Below, piece after piece: positions 1 through 10,056 of a DNA stretch of 64,000 nucleotides; position 1 is the first letter of the stretch, and the number at the start of each line of letters is the position of its first letter. Under the pieces are notes generated by a model, which had not been told where the DNA came from, made no database searches, and worked only from the letters and a program-made list of their open reading frames with translations. The position numbers and the translations under genes were made by a program. The stretch comes from Tubulanus polymorphus. Taxonomy: Eukaryota; Nemertea; Palaeonemertea; Tubulaniformes; Tubulanidae. The stretch lies in contig NC_134028.1 in the NCBI RefSeq assembly GCF_964204645.1, positions 14,251,263-14,315,262 of the forward strand, given 5' to 3'.

Positions 1-14
1 TCCAATTCTGCATG

Positions 15-20
15 TACGTT
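15..20. repeat. Target-site duplication, left (Polinton A)
   Basis: TACGTT lies directly outside the left terminus. The same six bases lie directly outside the right terminus at 18281-18286. Six base pairs is the standard Polinton duplication, so this fixes the element ends at 21 and 18280. Confidence 0.93.
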
Positions 21-578
21 AGTAATAGGGGTAATGGGCTTTCAGGCCAAAGGTCGAAGGGTCGAGCTCATTAAAAAACAAAACATTAAAAGTAACTTAA
101 AACTATAATATATTTTCATAACCGTGTGTATTTTATATTATAACTAAATATTCATTCTAAGATATCAATAATTTAAATTTAAAAAGCATATTGTATTAAA
201 TCAATTGGTCGCTCCACTTCGCTACCGCTCCGCTCCGCGACCAATTGATTTATTTACAATACACAAATTCATATAATCAAATATATTTTAATAATAATTA
301 TTATTCTATTATTCAACTGAAATACACACGGTTATGAAAATATATTATAGTTTTAAATTACTTTTAAAATTTGTTTTTAATGAACTCGACCATTCAACCT
401 TTAACCTGAAAGCCCATTACCCCTATTACTCTTAAAATATTCATGTAAATGAATAACATTTAAATTGAAAGATTATTCAATATAAAAGTATATATTTACA
501 ACATTATTTCAATATTCATATTTGTGTGAGTTAGATTTTTAAACATTAAAAGTGTTAGTAAAGTGTGATTGAAATAAT
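21..578 (+). repeat. Left terminal inverted repeat of Polinton A
   Basis: It matches the reverse complement of 17723-18280 along its whole length. It begins AGTAATAGGGGTAATGGG. The outer 410 bases (21-430) form a foldback: the start is repeated inverted as CCATTACCCCTATTACT ending at 430, and arms containing CATAACCGTGTGTATT face each other. A tight stem-loop sits at the centre (201-248, stem TCAATTGGTCGC). The inner 431-578 part is ordinary AT-rich sequence shared with the other end. Confidence 0.92.
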
Positions 579-611
579 ACATGATATAAATCATTGAACT
601 TCTAAAATCAA

Positions 612-627
612 TTTTAATAAAAAATTT
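612..627 (+). promoter_or_regulatory. Early-type promoter motif, polB
   Basis: TTTTAATAAAAAATTT ends 9 bases before the polB ATG at 637. The same block precedes the OB-like gene (4557-4570) and the zinc-finger gene (11311-11325), and recurs in copy B. Its role as a promoter is inferred. Confidence 0.5.
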
Positions 628-636
628 AGTATTAAA

Positions 637-3600
637 ATGGAAGCAAATAAGTACTACTGTCCAAAATGTAATATCAATATAGATAAATCCCAAAAAGCAA
701 GACACAATAAAACTAAAACACATTTAGAGAATAAATTGAAACTAGAATATAAAGATGATATATTAGAAACTAAATTAGATGAATTAAAGAATGAAAAAGA
801 AATATACAAATGTGATACATGTAATCAATCATTCAGTGATAAAAGATATTATAATGAACATTTAAAATCTAAAAGTCATATTAGAAATAAGAATAATGAT
901 ATTTTAGGTGAAGATTATTTTGATAAAGATAATGATAAGAAACAGAAGACAATTAAAAGCATAAACAATAAATTAAACAATAAAAGACCATACATGGAAG
1001 ATGTAAGAAATTATATTAATTCATTAGATAATAAAAAAGATATAGAGATAACCGAAGCATTTAAAAGTGATATTGGCCCAGCAGCTATCGAGTTTAAATT
1101 TCATAAAGGAAAAACATTAGGAGAAAATAAAAAACATTTAGAAAATATGAAAGAAATAATAAAAATAATTACTGATGTTGAATATCCTAAAATTAGTATA
1201 TCAGTTAAAGTTAAATTCATAAAATCTGAAGATAAACCAATATATATTATAAATTCTCATTCACAACATATTATATATAAACAACATATAGATGATAAAT
1301 TAAGATAAATGTTATAATGAAGTAAAAACTAAAATAGAAGAGAAATATTTTGAAGGATCTGGTTTAATATTTGATGAAATAATATTTATGACTTTACATG
1401 TTTATAACACAAAATATAATAAGTTTACTAAATCAAAACCAATTGATGAAAATAATGTATCATATTATAAAGAACCAGATATTGAAGCATCGAGTTATAT
1501 TAAACTACCATTTAAAACTAATTCTGTAATAAATGTACAAAATGAAGATGATAAATGTTTTCTATGGACAATTATAAGTTGTTTACACCCAGTTGTAGAT
1601 TATAATAAACATACTTATAGATTAACAAATTATAAACAATTTGAAAATAATTATAAGATAGATAAGTATCCTGTTATAATTAAAAACATCCCAAAAATAG
1701 AAAGAGATAATTATATAAAGATAAATGTATTTGATTTAATCAAATTACCAAATACAAAAGGTAACAATATTAAACATTATACATTAGAACCTTTATATCT
1801 ATCAAAAGATTATGATTCAAACGATGTTATAGATATACTATATTATGAGAATCATTATATGTTGATTAAACAAATCGATTTATTTTTTAAATCAGAAAGT
1901 GATCACCATAAAATATATCTTTGTAGAAAATGTTTACATAGATTCAGTAATGAAAGTACATTATTAAATCATAAACAATTATGTGAAAATCATGATTATT
2001 GTAAATTAGTTTTACCAAATGAAAAGGATAAAATATTAGAATTCAAAAAATATGATTACAAAAATAAAGTACCATTTGTAATATATGGAGATTTTGAATC
2101 ATTAAATAAAGATCTAACTGATCAAGATAGAAAAGAAATATATTATAAAAGAAAGAAATTAAATTCTAATGAAAATGATTTTTCAGATGAACCACCAAAA
2201 ACAAATACTATTAAAAAGATTCATCAATCAGCCGCAGCTTTCGGGTTATATATAAAATCTGATTATCCAGAACTAATTGAAAGTGAATATTATCATTATA
2301 GAAATGAAAATGTTATCAATCATTTTTGTGACTTATTTATTGAATATGAAATAAGATTTAGTAAATTATTGAATACAAATATAGAAATTATAATGACAGA
2401 AGAAGATAAAGAAGCATTTGCGTTTGCAGATAAATGTTATTATTGTGAAAAGATATTTAATTATAAAGATAAAAAAGTAAGAGACCATGATCATTTGAAT
2501 GGAAAGTTTAGAGGCGCTGCACATGAGGATTGTAACTTACAAGCTAAGAAAATTAACTTTGTACCAGTTATATTTCATAATCTATCAGGATATGATGCAC
2601 ATTTATTCATCAAACAGTTATGTCATAAAATAGAAGAAATCAATAATGAAATAGAAAGATTAAATTCAAATAGATCAAAAGATAAAATACCAACTTATAA
2701 ATTTAGAATGTTAGCTAAAACATCTGAGAATTATATATCATTCCAATTTGGTTGCCTAAGATTTATAGATTCGTATAGATTTTTAAATAGTTCATTAGAT
2801 AACTTATCAAAATCATTAGTTGATGATGAATTAAAGATATTAAAACAAAACTACCCAAATAATGATGATTTTAAATTAATGAGATATAAAGGAGCAATTC
2901 CATATTCTTTCTATAAAAATCATAATGATTTTAACATAACTGAATTATTGAAAGAACAATTCTATGATGAATTAAAAAATGAATATGTTAAAGATGAAGT
3001 CTATAATAGAACATTGAATATTTGGAATCATTTCAAAATAGAAAATCATGGACAATTAGTAGATTTATATCTAAAATCAGATGTATTATTATTAACCGAT
3101 ATATTCGAAAGGTAAAAACCTAAAATATTTTAACATTGATCCTTGTCATTGTTATTCATCACCAGGTTTAACATGGGATTGTGGATTAAAATTTACAGAT
3201 ATAAAAATAGATTTGTTAACAAATATAGATCAATTACTATTATTTGAAAAATCTATAAGAGGAGGAGTTTCAGGTGTATTAGGTGATAGATATTTCAATG
3301 TAAATGATAATCCTGGATTTAAATTATTATATAAAGATGCAAATAATTTGTATGGTTGGGCAATGATGGAACCACAACCTTATGGAGTATTTGAATTAAC
3401 TGAAGTTTTACAGAATGAAAATAATGATAAATTTGATTGGAGGAAAGAATTCTAGATATTGCGGATGATTCAGATACTGGTTACTTCTTTGTTGTAGATT
3501 TAGAATATCCTGAACATATTAAATTTAAATCTAGAAATCTAGCATACTGCCCCGAACATAAAACTGTAACACATGAAGAATTATCAAATGACCAAAAAAG

Positions 3601-4551
3601 AATTAAACCTGAAAATCATATTCATACAGAAAAGTTAATGGTAACTCAAGAAGATAAATATAATTATGTAGTACATTATAGAATGTTGAAGTGTTTTTCG
3701 AGAAAGATTTCTTCAAGTTAATGAACAATGCATTCTATGGTAAGACTTGTGAAAATATTAGAAATAGAAATGATATTGAGTTAGTTAGTAATGGTAAAAG
3801 AATTAGACATTTACAATCATATCCTAAGTTCATTGGTAACAGAATATTTGATGAAAATTTAGCTGCAGTTAAGATGAGACGAACATCAATGAAATTTAAT
3901 AAACCAATCTATGTTGGCCCTTCAGTTTTAGAATTATCAAAATTACTAATGTATGAATTCTATTATAATGTATTACAACCACTTTTTGGAGAAAAACATA
4001 TAGAAATATTATATTTTGATACTGACAGTTACATATTAAAGATAAAAACTGATAACATAACTGATGATTTAAAAACATTAAAACATCATTTTGATTTTAG
4101 TAACTATCCTTAAGATCATGAATTGTTTAGCAATGACAATAAAAAAGTTCCCGGTAAATTCAAGGATGAATTAGGCGGTGAAGAAATGATTGAATTCATC
4201 GGTATTAGATCTAAAATTTATTCATATAAAACTAAAGAACATGAAGCTAAAAAGTTAAAAGGAATAACCAAAAGTGTAGTAGAAAAGAATATTCATTTCA
4301 AAGATTACATCAATTGTATATTCAATGAAGAAGTTAGAAAACATAAGATGAGATGTTTAAGATCTGAAGATCATGGAATGTTTATTGAAGAAATTGAAAA
4401 GATAAGTCTAAACCCATTTGATGATAAAAGATATATTTTAGATGATGGAATTCATACAGTTGCTTATGGTTGTAATTTAGATGAATACTTAAAATTTAAA
4501 AGAGAAGAAACAAAAGAGAACGAGATAATGAAAAGAATTCTAACGTGTTAA
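637..4551 (+). pseudogene. polB: Protein-primed DNA polymerase B (pPolB), broken
   Basis: Replicates the element by protein priming. In order: two C2H2 fingers (from about 658 and 814), a region with NEDDKCFLW and ENHYMLI motifs, a third finger near 1921, the exonuclease motif YGDFES (about 2084), an HNH/EndoVII-like CxxC...DHDHLNG insert (2433-2540), exonuclease motifs HNLSGYDAH and YLKSD, polymerase A DANNLYGW (about 3338), B KLMNNAFYGK (about 3716) and C YFDTDS (about 4013). Breaks seen: frameshift near 1303, small deletion near 3113, frameshift near 3450, about 120 bases lost near 3697 between motifs A and B, and a TAA at 4111-4113 after motif C. Copy B has the same TAA. The start is set by the early-type motif and by copy B. 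Confidence 0.93.
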
Positions 4552-4556
4552 TCAAA

Positions 4557-4570
4557 TTTTAATAAAAATA
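4557..4570 (+). promoter_or_regulatory. Early-type promoter motif, OB-like gene
   Basis: TTTTAATAAAAATA lies 10 bases before the ATG at 4581 and just after the polB stop. It matches the block before polB. Promoter function is inferred. Confidence 0.5.
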
Positions 4571-4580
4571 TGTATTATAA

Positions 4581-4933
4581 ATGGAGAGTAAACAACACAC
4601 AGTGAGAACAACAAATTATTTCTAGATAGAATTAAAGATATAACAAATGTAAAATCTGTAGATTATAAATTCAAAAAGTTAACAGAATTAACAATTCATA
4701 AGAAATATCTAATTACAAATATTGATACAGTTTCTAATAACTATGGAGATAAATTAGTTATACACTTAGAATATGAAGGATTAAAAGGAAATACATATAA
4801 ATTCAGAACATATTTACCGGATAGATTTCATAGATTATCAAGTGAAGACCTAGAAGAATTATGTTCTGGAGATTTCTATTTCGTATGCAAAGGTAAGAAT
4901 GAAAAAGGGCACCATGAAATAGATTTCGAATAA
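4581..4933 (+). pseudogene. Small OB-like (possible ssDNA-binding) protein, broken
   Basis: Homologue of the intact 117-aa gene at 49911-50264. A one-base change in the first dozen codons shifts the frame to an early stop; the rest of the frame is well preserved. The protein has a hydrophobic/charged beta-rich pattern (YLITNID..., YGDKLVIHL, FRTYLPDRF). Together with its position directly after polB and its early-type motif, this suggests an accessory replication protein such as an OB-fold ssDNA-binding protein. That role is inference. No catalytic motif is visible. Confidence 0.7.
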
Positions 4934-4950
4934 GAAAATATGTAAAATAA

Positions 4951-5711
4951 ATGGTAGAATTAAAAGAATACTGAATATTTGTTGATTCTAGAAGACTTAC
5001 AAATTATAAATCACATAATTTACTAGTACAATTAGATAGAGAATTCAAGAATTGTGTTGATTTAAAATTAGTTAATATAAGTTTATGTAATTCTTTTTAC
5101 AATATATCGGATAAAAGTATTGAACACAGAGCCTTTTTAATTTTTGATACAGGTAAAAATGAATGGGTCTATATATATTTAAAAACAGGGTTATATAATT
5201 TAGATACATTGGCACAAGAAATTAATAGAAAAGCCTGGCACAAATTAGGTAGTAGTTCTGGGTTTAGTATTAGATTTTTAAAAAGTGATAGTTCTGATAG
5301 AATAAAGATAAGGTTGTCTAATAGTGAAAAACATAAATTTATGGTAAAAAACCTATAGCTAAACTGTTAGGAATTCTTCCAGATAGATCTTTTACAAATA
5401 TTGATGCTGCTACACCAAACTTAATACCTTACACGCATTTTTATATTTATTGCAATTTAATCGATCCTACAAAAACATTCGAAGCAACTAAAGATATAAC
5501 TTGTAATTCTGGTTTACTAAACATTTTACCATTGAAGAATGTTAAAGAATTTGGAACGCAAATAAATTATAATTTAACAGAGTGTGATTTCAAACCATGC
5601 ATTCCTCGTTTTAATAATTTTAGATTAGAAATTAGAAATCATAATGGATACTTAATTGATTTAAATAATTTCCCTGTAATTTATGAATTAGTTATAAGAT
5701 GTAGAGAGTAA
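4951..5711 (+). pseudogene. Candidate minor capsid (penton) protein, broken
   Basis: Homologue of the intact 251-aa gene at 49138-49893. Codon 8 is TGA where copy B has AGA. A one-base loss in an A-run near 5350 shifts the frame midway. The family pattern is an N-terminal strand giving a list of adopted positions, then SLCNSFYNIS, then a GLYNLDTL...IN motif typical of vertex/penton proteins of Polintons and related viruses. Assignment is by that pattern and by neighbourhood, not by a search. Confidence 0.6.
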
Positions 5712-5731
5712 TTTTTTTCACTATATAAATG
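5712..5731 (+). promoter_or_regulatory. Late-type promoter motif
   Basis: Seven T (5712-5718), then ten bases, then ATG inside TATAAATG. One of seven such sites in copy A. Confidence 0.5.
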
Positions 5732-6070
5732 AATATAACTGTTGGCCCGAGTATATGTTTTGGGTTTGATTTTAAACATGGTAAAGAAATGAGGATTAAA
5801 CTAAATGATGTAATTACTGATATAAAAAGTAAATCATTTAACAATGCATCAATGATTAATAAAGAAAATTATAATATAGAAAAAGTAATTGATTTAATTA
5901 AATCACCTTTAGAATATTATGAATTAAATGAAGATGGAATTATTGATGATATTAAAAACATATTAACCAAAATATATGATAATTATAAAAGTAGTAATGA
6001 AATAAATGTTGAATTAATCATAAATAAAATAACTAAATATTTTGATGATAGTAATTTTTTTGATAAATAA
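5729..6070 (+). CDS. Unknown 113-aa Polinton protein
   Basis: Intact; the copy B homologue is 119 aa (48762-49121) and fragment C has a split one. It opens MNITVGPSICFGFDF, with a conserved glycine/aromatic start, followed by a charged, probably helical body rich in N, D, K and I and ending SNFFDK. No membrane segment or known motif is recognised. It sits between the penton and a run of small membrane proteins, behind a late-type motif, so a virion or assembly role is plausible but unproven. Its last codons (TTTTTT) double as the T-run of the next gene's promoter-like motif. Confidence 0.8.
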   Translation: MNITVGPSICFGFDFKHGKEMRIKLNDVITDIKSKSFNNASMINKENYNIEKVIDLIKSPLEYYELNEDGIIDDIKNILTKIYDNYKSSNEINVELIINKITKYFDDSNFFDK

Positions 6071-6073
6071 ATG
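6055..6073 (+). promoter_or_regulatory. Late-type promoter motif inside upstream gene end
   Basis: Seven T (6055-6061), nine bases, then ATG within ATAAATG. The T-run encodes the terminal FF of the upstream protein. Confidence 0.5.
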
Positions 6074-6292
6074 AGTGATAATAAGTGGATAATAACTGGA
6101 TTATATAATGGAGCATTACTATCAGTTGGAACTGTTGGTTATTCAATGGTATTAAAAAAAGTATTTAAAATGGGAAGTGTTAATGTTGATAGATTTGATA
6201 TAAATGATATTTTAAAATTAACATTAGCAGTTACTTTATCTAATTCAACTATTGATTATTTGGAAAAACAAAAATATATTCCTCCCATATAA
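6071..6292 (+). CDS. Small membrane protein, 73 aa
   Basis: Intact. The hydrophobic stretch at about residues 8-29 (LYNGALLSVGTVGYSMVL) is followed by basic residues, and a second hydrophobic helix covers about 47-62. Homologues are intact at 19862-20083 and frameshifted at 48541-48761. This short type is remembered from other invertebrate Polintons, always beside the 140-aa membrane protein. A virion membrane or minor capsid role is inferred. It starts immediately after the preceding stop. Confidence 0.82.
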   Translation: MSDNKWIITGLYNGALLSVGTVGYSMVLKKVFKMGSVNVDRFDINDILKLTLAVTLSNSTIDYLEKQKYIPPI

Positions 6293-6300
6293 ATGCATAA

Positions 6301-6319
6301 TTTTTTTGCTAAATAAATG
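6301..6319 (+). promoter_or_regulatory. Late-type promoter motif
   Basis: Seven T (6301-6307), nine bases, then ATG within AAATAAATG. Confidence 0.5.
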
Positions 6320-6739
6320 GCTTCTGCAATTATAACTATTATAGGATCGGCAATTGTTAACGCTTTAGCATTTACTGGTGGCGGTTATTTATTTAAGCAT
6401 ATTGATAAAAATAGTTCATTAGGAGAACAAAGAAGACATAACTTAGCATTAGAGAAATACAATAAAGCAGCGGAAGAATATAGAGAAAAACGACAAAACT
6501 ATATGGATTACATCAATAAAGAATTATATGATCAGACGATTTCACATAGAGATTTTCAATCAGTTGATGATGCAATGAGTTTATATAACGCAGTAACCAA
6601 TAAAGAAAAATTACATCTATACAAACCTAAATTATCAGATTATTATACCCCAAGTAATGAACAGAAGAAATATGAAATAATATGGATTTTAGGCGGAACT
6701 GTTATTGTTATATTTGTAGCATATAAATTTACTATTTAG
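6317..6739 (+). CDS. Two-span membrane protein, 140 aa
   Basis: Intact and nearly identical to 48094-48516. The N-terminal hydrophobic segment (residues 3-25, ending GGGYLFK) and C-terminal segment (about 118-138) flank a charged helical middle (about 35-100) rich in E, K, R and Y. A KLSDYYTPS motif precedes the last span. The topology suggests a hairpin-anchored membrane protein with an amphipathic linker. The family recurs in invertebrate Polinton-like elements from memory. Function is unknown; virion assembly is likely given its late-type motif and capsid neighbours. Confidence 0.85.
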   Translation: MASAIITIIGSAIVNALAFTGGGYLFKHIDKNSSLGEQRRHNLALEKYNKAAEEYREKRQNYMDYINKELYDQTISHRDFQSVDDAMSLYNAVTNKEKLHLYKPKLSDYYTPSNEQKKYEIIWILGGTVIVIFVAYKFTI

Positions 6740-6742
6740 TAA

Positions 6743-6761
6743 TTTTTTTTCTAAATAAATG
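6743..6761 (+). promoter_or_regulatory. Late-type promoter motif
   Basis: Eight T (6743-6750), eight bases, then ATG within AAATAAATG. Confidence 0.5.
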
Positions 6762-7193
6762 GAAGATAAAGTTGATAATATTGATATAATTCCTCATGAT
6801 ATAAATAAAACTAAATTAAAAACATATTTAGAAAAACAAATATTAGAATTTGAAAGTGACTTAAAGATAAAAAAGAAAAAATATTTAAAAAGTAAAATTA
6901 TATATTATCTTATTATTAGTGGTTCAGTTACAATTAGTTCTGTAATAACATTTCTAGCAATATTCAGTCCATTAACACCTTTAGCTATATCAATTGGTGT
7001 ATTAGGATTAAGTTCAAGTGTTTTAACTGGTATAAGTTCAAAATTAAATATAAAAAGTAATAAAGAAAAAATTAAAACTAATATAAAAGAAATTAATAAA
7101 TTAAAGAATATACTAGATTATATAATAAGTTTAAATGGTCATATAACAGTTGAAGAACAAGATAAATTATTAAAAGAATTAATAAATTATTAA
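6759..7193 (+). CDS. Membrane protein with central double span, 144 aa
   Basis: Intact and about 97% identical by eye to 47639-48073. The N-terminal 45 residues are helical and very basic near the membrane. Two hydrophobic stretches cover about residues 46-72 and 75-97 (LAIFSPLTPLAISIGVLGL). The C-terminal third is a lysine-rich amphipathic helix. The layout is helix, hairpin in the membrane, helix. No enzyme motif is visible. It probably acts in virion membrane or assembly together with the 73-aa and 140-aa proteins. Confidence 0.82.
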   Translation: MEDKVDNIDIIPHDINKTKLKTYLEKQILEFESDLKIKKKKYLKSKIIYYLIISGSVTISSVITFLAIFSPLTPLAISIGVLGLSSSVLTGISSKLNIKSNKEKIKTNIKEINKLKNILDYIISLNGHITVEEQDKLLKELINY

Positions 7194-7212
7194 TTTTTTA
7201 ATTATATAAATG
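7194..7212 (+). promoter_or_regulatory. Late-type promoter motif
   Basis: Six T (7194-7199), ten bases, then ATG within TATAAATG. Confidence 0.45.
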
Positions 7213-8550
7213 GCAGATAGTTTTCCAAAAGCTTTCCAATATAATAAATCAATCAAATATAATATTCCTGCAATAGATTTTAATAAAGATATTACATATA
7301 GAAATGAAGTTTTAGATTCATTAACTAATTTAGAAATTTATGTTACTGAAACTAATAATTTTAATGCAAAGATGGAAAATATATTCCATGTATATTTAAT
7401 TAATTTTAAAAAATTGAAAGATGAAAAACAATGGTTATTGAAATCTAATATGAAGTATTGGCAGAACCAATTAAATTTTGCTGTTTATTGTGCAACAACA
7501 GGATGTGGAATTAGTTGGAATGATCATTTGAATAATTCTAAATATAAATTAATTCAAAGTTTATCTAGATTTCATACATACTTTCAAATCAGAATAATAT
7601 TAAATGAATTAGAGTGCGCTTTACCAGGATCTAGATATTTTAAAGAATTAGATAATAATATTAATTTATCAAAGTTTTATAAAATTTGTAATGAATTTAA
7701 TATAGATATAAATAATTCTGATTTTAGAACAAAAATTGGAACAATAAGATCACTTCCTTGCCCTAAAAAGATTGCAGAATATTGTGCACTTCCCATACCA
7801 TCTAATAGTTTGTATAATATCTATAGTAATAAATTAGGTTATGGTAAAATAGAAACTAAGGATTTAGAAACATTAAATTTCAATAAATTACCGACATTTT
7901 ATGATAATTTAAAACAAGAAAACAATAATGGTTGGGTTTATTTTATTTTAGAAAATAGTGAATAGTGGTTTTACTAAATCAGGTATAGAAAGAATAAATC
8001 AATCTATTAGAACTTATTTGATATGTATTTTAGGTGCACAAGTTGAAACAAGATCCCCAATAATTGGAAATTTAAATACATCATTTGATACACAGAAACA
8101 ATTCAAAGTATTATTTGAAGATTCAATTCATAATGATAAAAATAGATCGATTCCAGAAAACATTGTAAGATATCAAAATTATTTAGATAAATCACATATT
8201 AGATTAAATTATTGTATAGGCCCTAATCTATTAATTATTTCTAATGATTTAGTATTAAAGATGGGAAATATAATTGGTTATAATAATCTAATTAAAACTG
8301 CAACAATAAATAATTCATTTGGATTGAATGATATAAATAAAAAGATAATTAATGCTCCAAAATTAATGGAAGGTGAAAAAAATAAAAAACACATTCTATC
8401 AACAGAAACTAAAACTAAGAATATTAAATTAAATAATGATTCTAAAATAAAAGATTACTAAATGATGATTATAAATCCCATGAAAATACTAAATTAGCTT
8501 TAACTTGTATAGGAATTGTAATCGGAGGAATTTTATATTTTAAATTTTAA
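7210..8550 (+). pseudogene. Undescribed ~450-aa structural-type protein, frameshifted
   Basis: The longest surviving version of this gene. The first 251 codons end at a four-base insertion near 7962. The next frame (from a GTG at 7958, not a real start) continues to 8461. A deletion near 8459 then shifts out a C-terminal tail with a membrane span (TCIGIVIGGILYF). The C-terminal half carries a conserved RSPIIGNLN stretch and a basic region. Copy B (46632-47622) lost the middle of the protein. Position between membrane proteins and the coiled-coil gene, plus a late-type motif, suggest a virion component. No enzymatic motif is recognised. Confidence 0.75.
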
Positions 8551-8568
8551 TTTTTTATTATGTAAATG
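8551..8568 (+). promoter_or_regulatory. Late-type promoter motif
   Basis: Six T (8551-8556), nine bases, then ATG within TGTAAATG. The T-run starts directly after the upstream stop. Confidence 0.45.
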
Positions 8569-10033
8569 GCAGAAGGTGGAGAAGATTATGAAATGGAAGG
8601 CATGGGAAATAATAATGTAGGATGTATTGATGATGATTATAATGATGCAGAAACTAATATTGATGATGGTAATGAATCAGCATATAATTCTAATTTAGCA
8701 GATAGTGGTTCTAAAAGCCCATCAACAGATGAATTTGATAGAAGAACTAGGTCGAGAATACCTCCTGAAAATTTAAATCAAGGTTTAGAAAGAAAACATT
8801 TTGAAAATTATGAATTTATGTATGATTTTCAACGTTTATTTAAAGATTCTGGATATAATATAAATAATAGAGGCGCCAGACTTTAAGTACAAGATTTAAA
8901 GTTTTTAGATGGTGAATATTATTATCGTGTGAAAGAAAAATCGGATTATTATATTAATATCTCTAATAAAAATCAAGACAAAATAATAGCAAAATCAACT
9001 TTGCTGAAGTCTGACTCATTACTATCTATAATTAAGAGAATAATAAATAGTAATGAAATAGAAGATGTAAGACAAGAAGAAATAAATCAAAATAAAAGAG
9101 TATTTAAACTAAGAATTAATAAATTATTTGAAATAATCAAAGATAATCCAGAAACAGAAACAACTTCTGAACAGAATAAAACTTCCAAAACTAGTAAACT
9201 TAAATCAAATAAATTTCCAATTGAAAAACTTTTACCAAATGGATTACTTGATGCAACAGATCAACAATTAGAAGATTTAAATAATATATTTTCTGATAAA
9301 GCAATTAGAGAAATTATTAGTATAAGACTTGCATCCGATAAAATTGCGCATGATAAAAGTATAAGAGATTTAAAAATTAGAACTTTAGAAAAAGAATTAA
9401 CTGATAAAAATAAAGAAATAGAACAATTAAAATCAGATAGAGATAATAAAGTTATTGAAGAAATTGAATTTAAAAAAAAGAAATGCATATTTAGAAAAAG
9501 AAATTGATGATTTAGAATATAACATAGAATTACAAAAAGAAGAAATTAAATTATTGTTAAAATCATATGATTATAATATAAATAGATTAAAAGTTATTTT
9601 TAAAGATTTGTTGATGAAACCAAATTCTGAAATATCATTGAAAGATAGAATAAAATTATTATTTAAGTTAGAAGGAATAACAATTCTTTCAATTCTAACA
9701 GCTGTAACTATGTTATTTACAACAATAGGTTTAGCAATATCAAATGCTTTAAAATCTACTCCTACTCCCAAGAAACCGGATAAACCCCCGAATGATAATA
9801 ATTCTATACAAGATAAAGTTAAGGATGGTTTAAAGAAATTAGCAAAATATTTATGGGAACTATCTAAAAAATCTGCTGCAGCATTGCCAGGAGTTATTGC
9901 ATCAATTGTTGGTTTTATATTGAAATCTGCAGGAAACATTATTAACTTTGCTGCTGAAAATATTATTTTATTTTTAATAACAGTTGTAAGTGCTATTATT
10001 TTTGGATTAGTAAACATGATCAAAAATAAATAA
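8566..10033 (+). pseudogene. Coiled-coil membrane protein, broken
   Basis: Homologue of the intact 516-aa gene 45065-46615. An acidic N-terminus (MAEGGED) is followed by a long coiled coil (RTLEKELTDKNKEIEQLKSD) and a C-terminal module with three hydrophobic stretches (ILSILTAVTMLFTTIGLAI; AAALPGVIASIVGFILKSAG; ILFLITVVSAIIFGLV). An in-frame TAA at about 8884-8886 and a frameshift near 9475 break it. The acidic-head, coiled-coil, membrane-tail plan recurs beside capsid genes in invertebrate Polintons from memory. A membrane-associated virion protein is the best guess. Confidence 0.8.
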
Positions 10034-10037
10034 TTAA

Positions 10038-10056
10038 TTTTTTTGTTAAATAAATG
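10038..10056 (+). promoter_or_regulatory. Late-type promoter motif, MCP
   Basis: Seven T (10038-10044), nine bases, then ATG within AAATAAATG, directly before the capsid gene. Confidence 0.5.

Noticed and set aside
7958-8461. Independent 167-aa gene
   Set aside because: It starts at GTG and continues the upstream protein after a four-base insertion; it is the second half of one broken gene.
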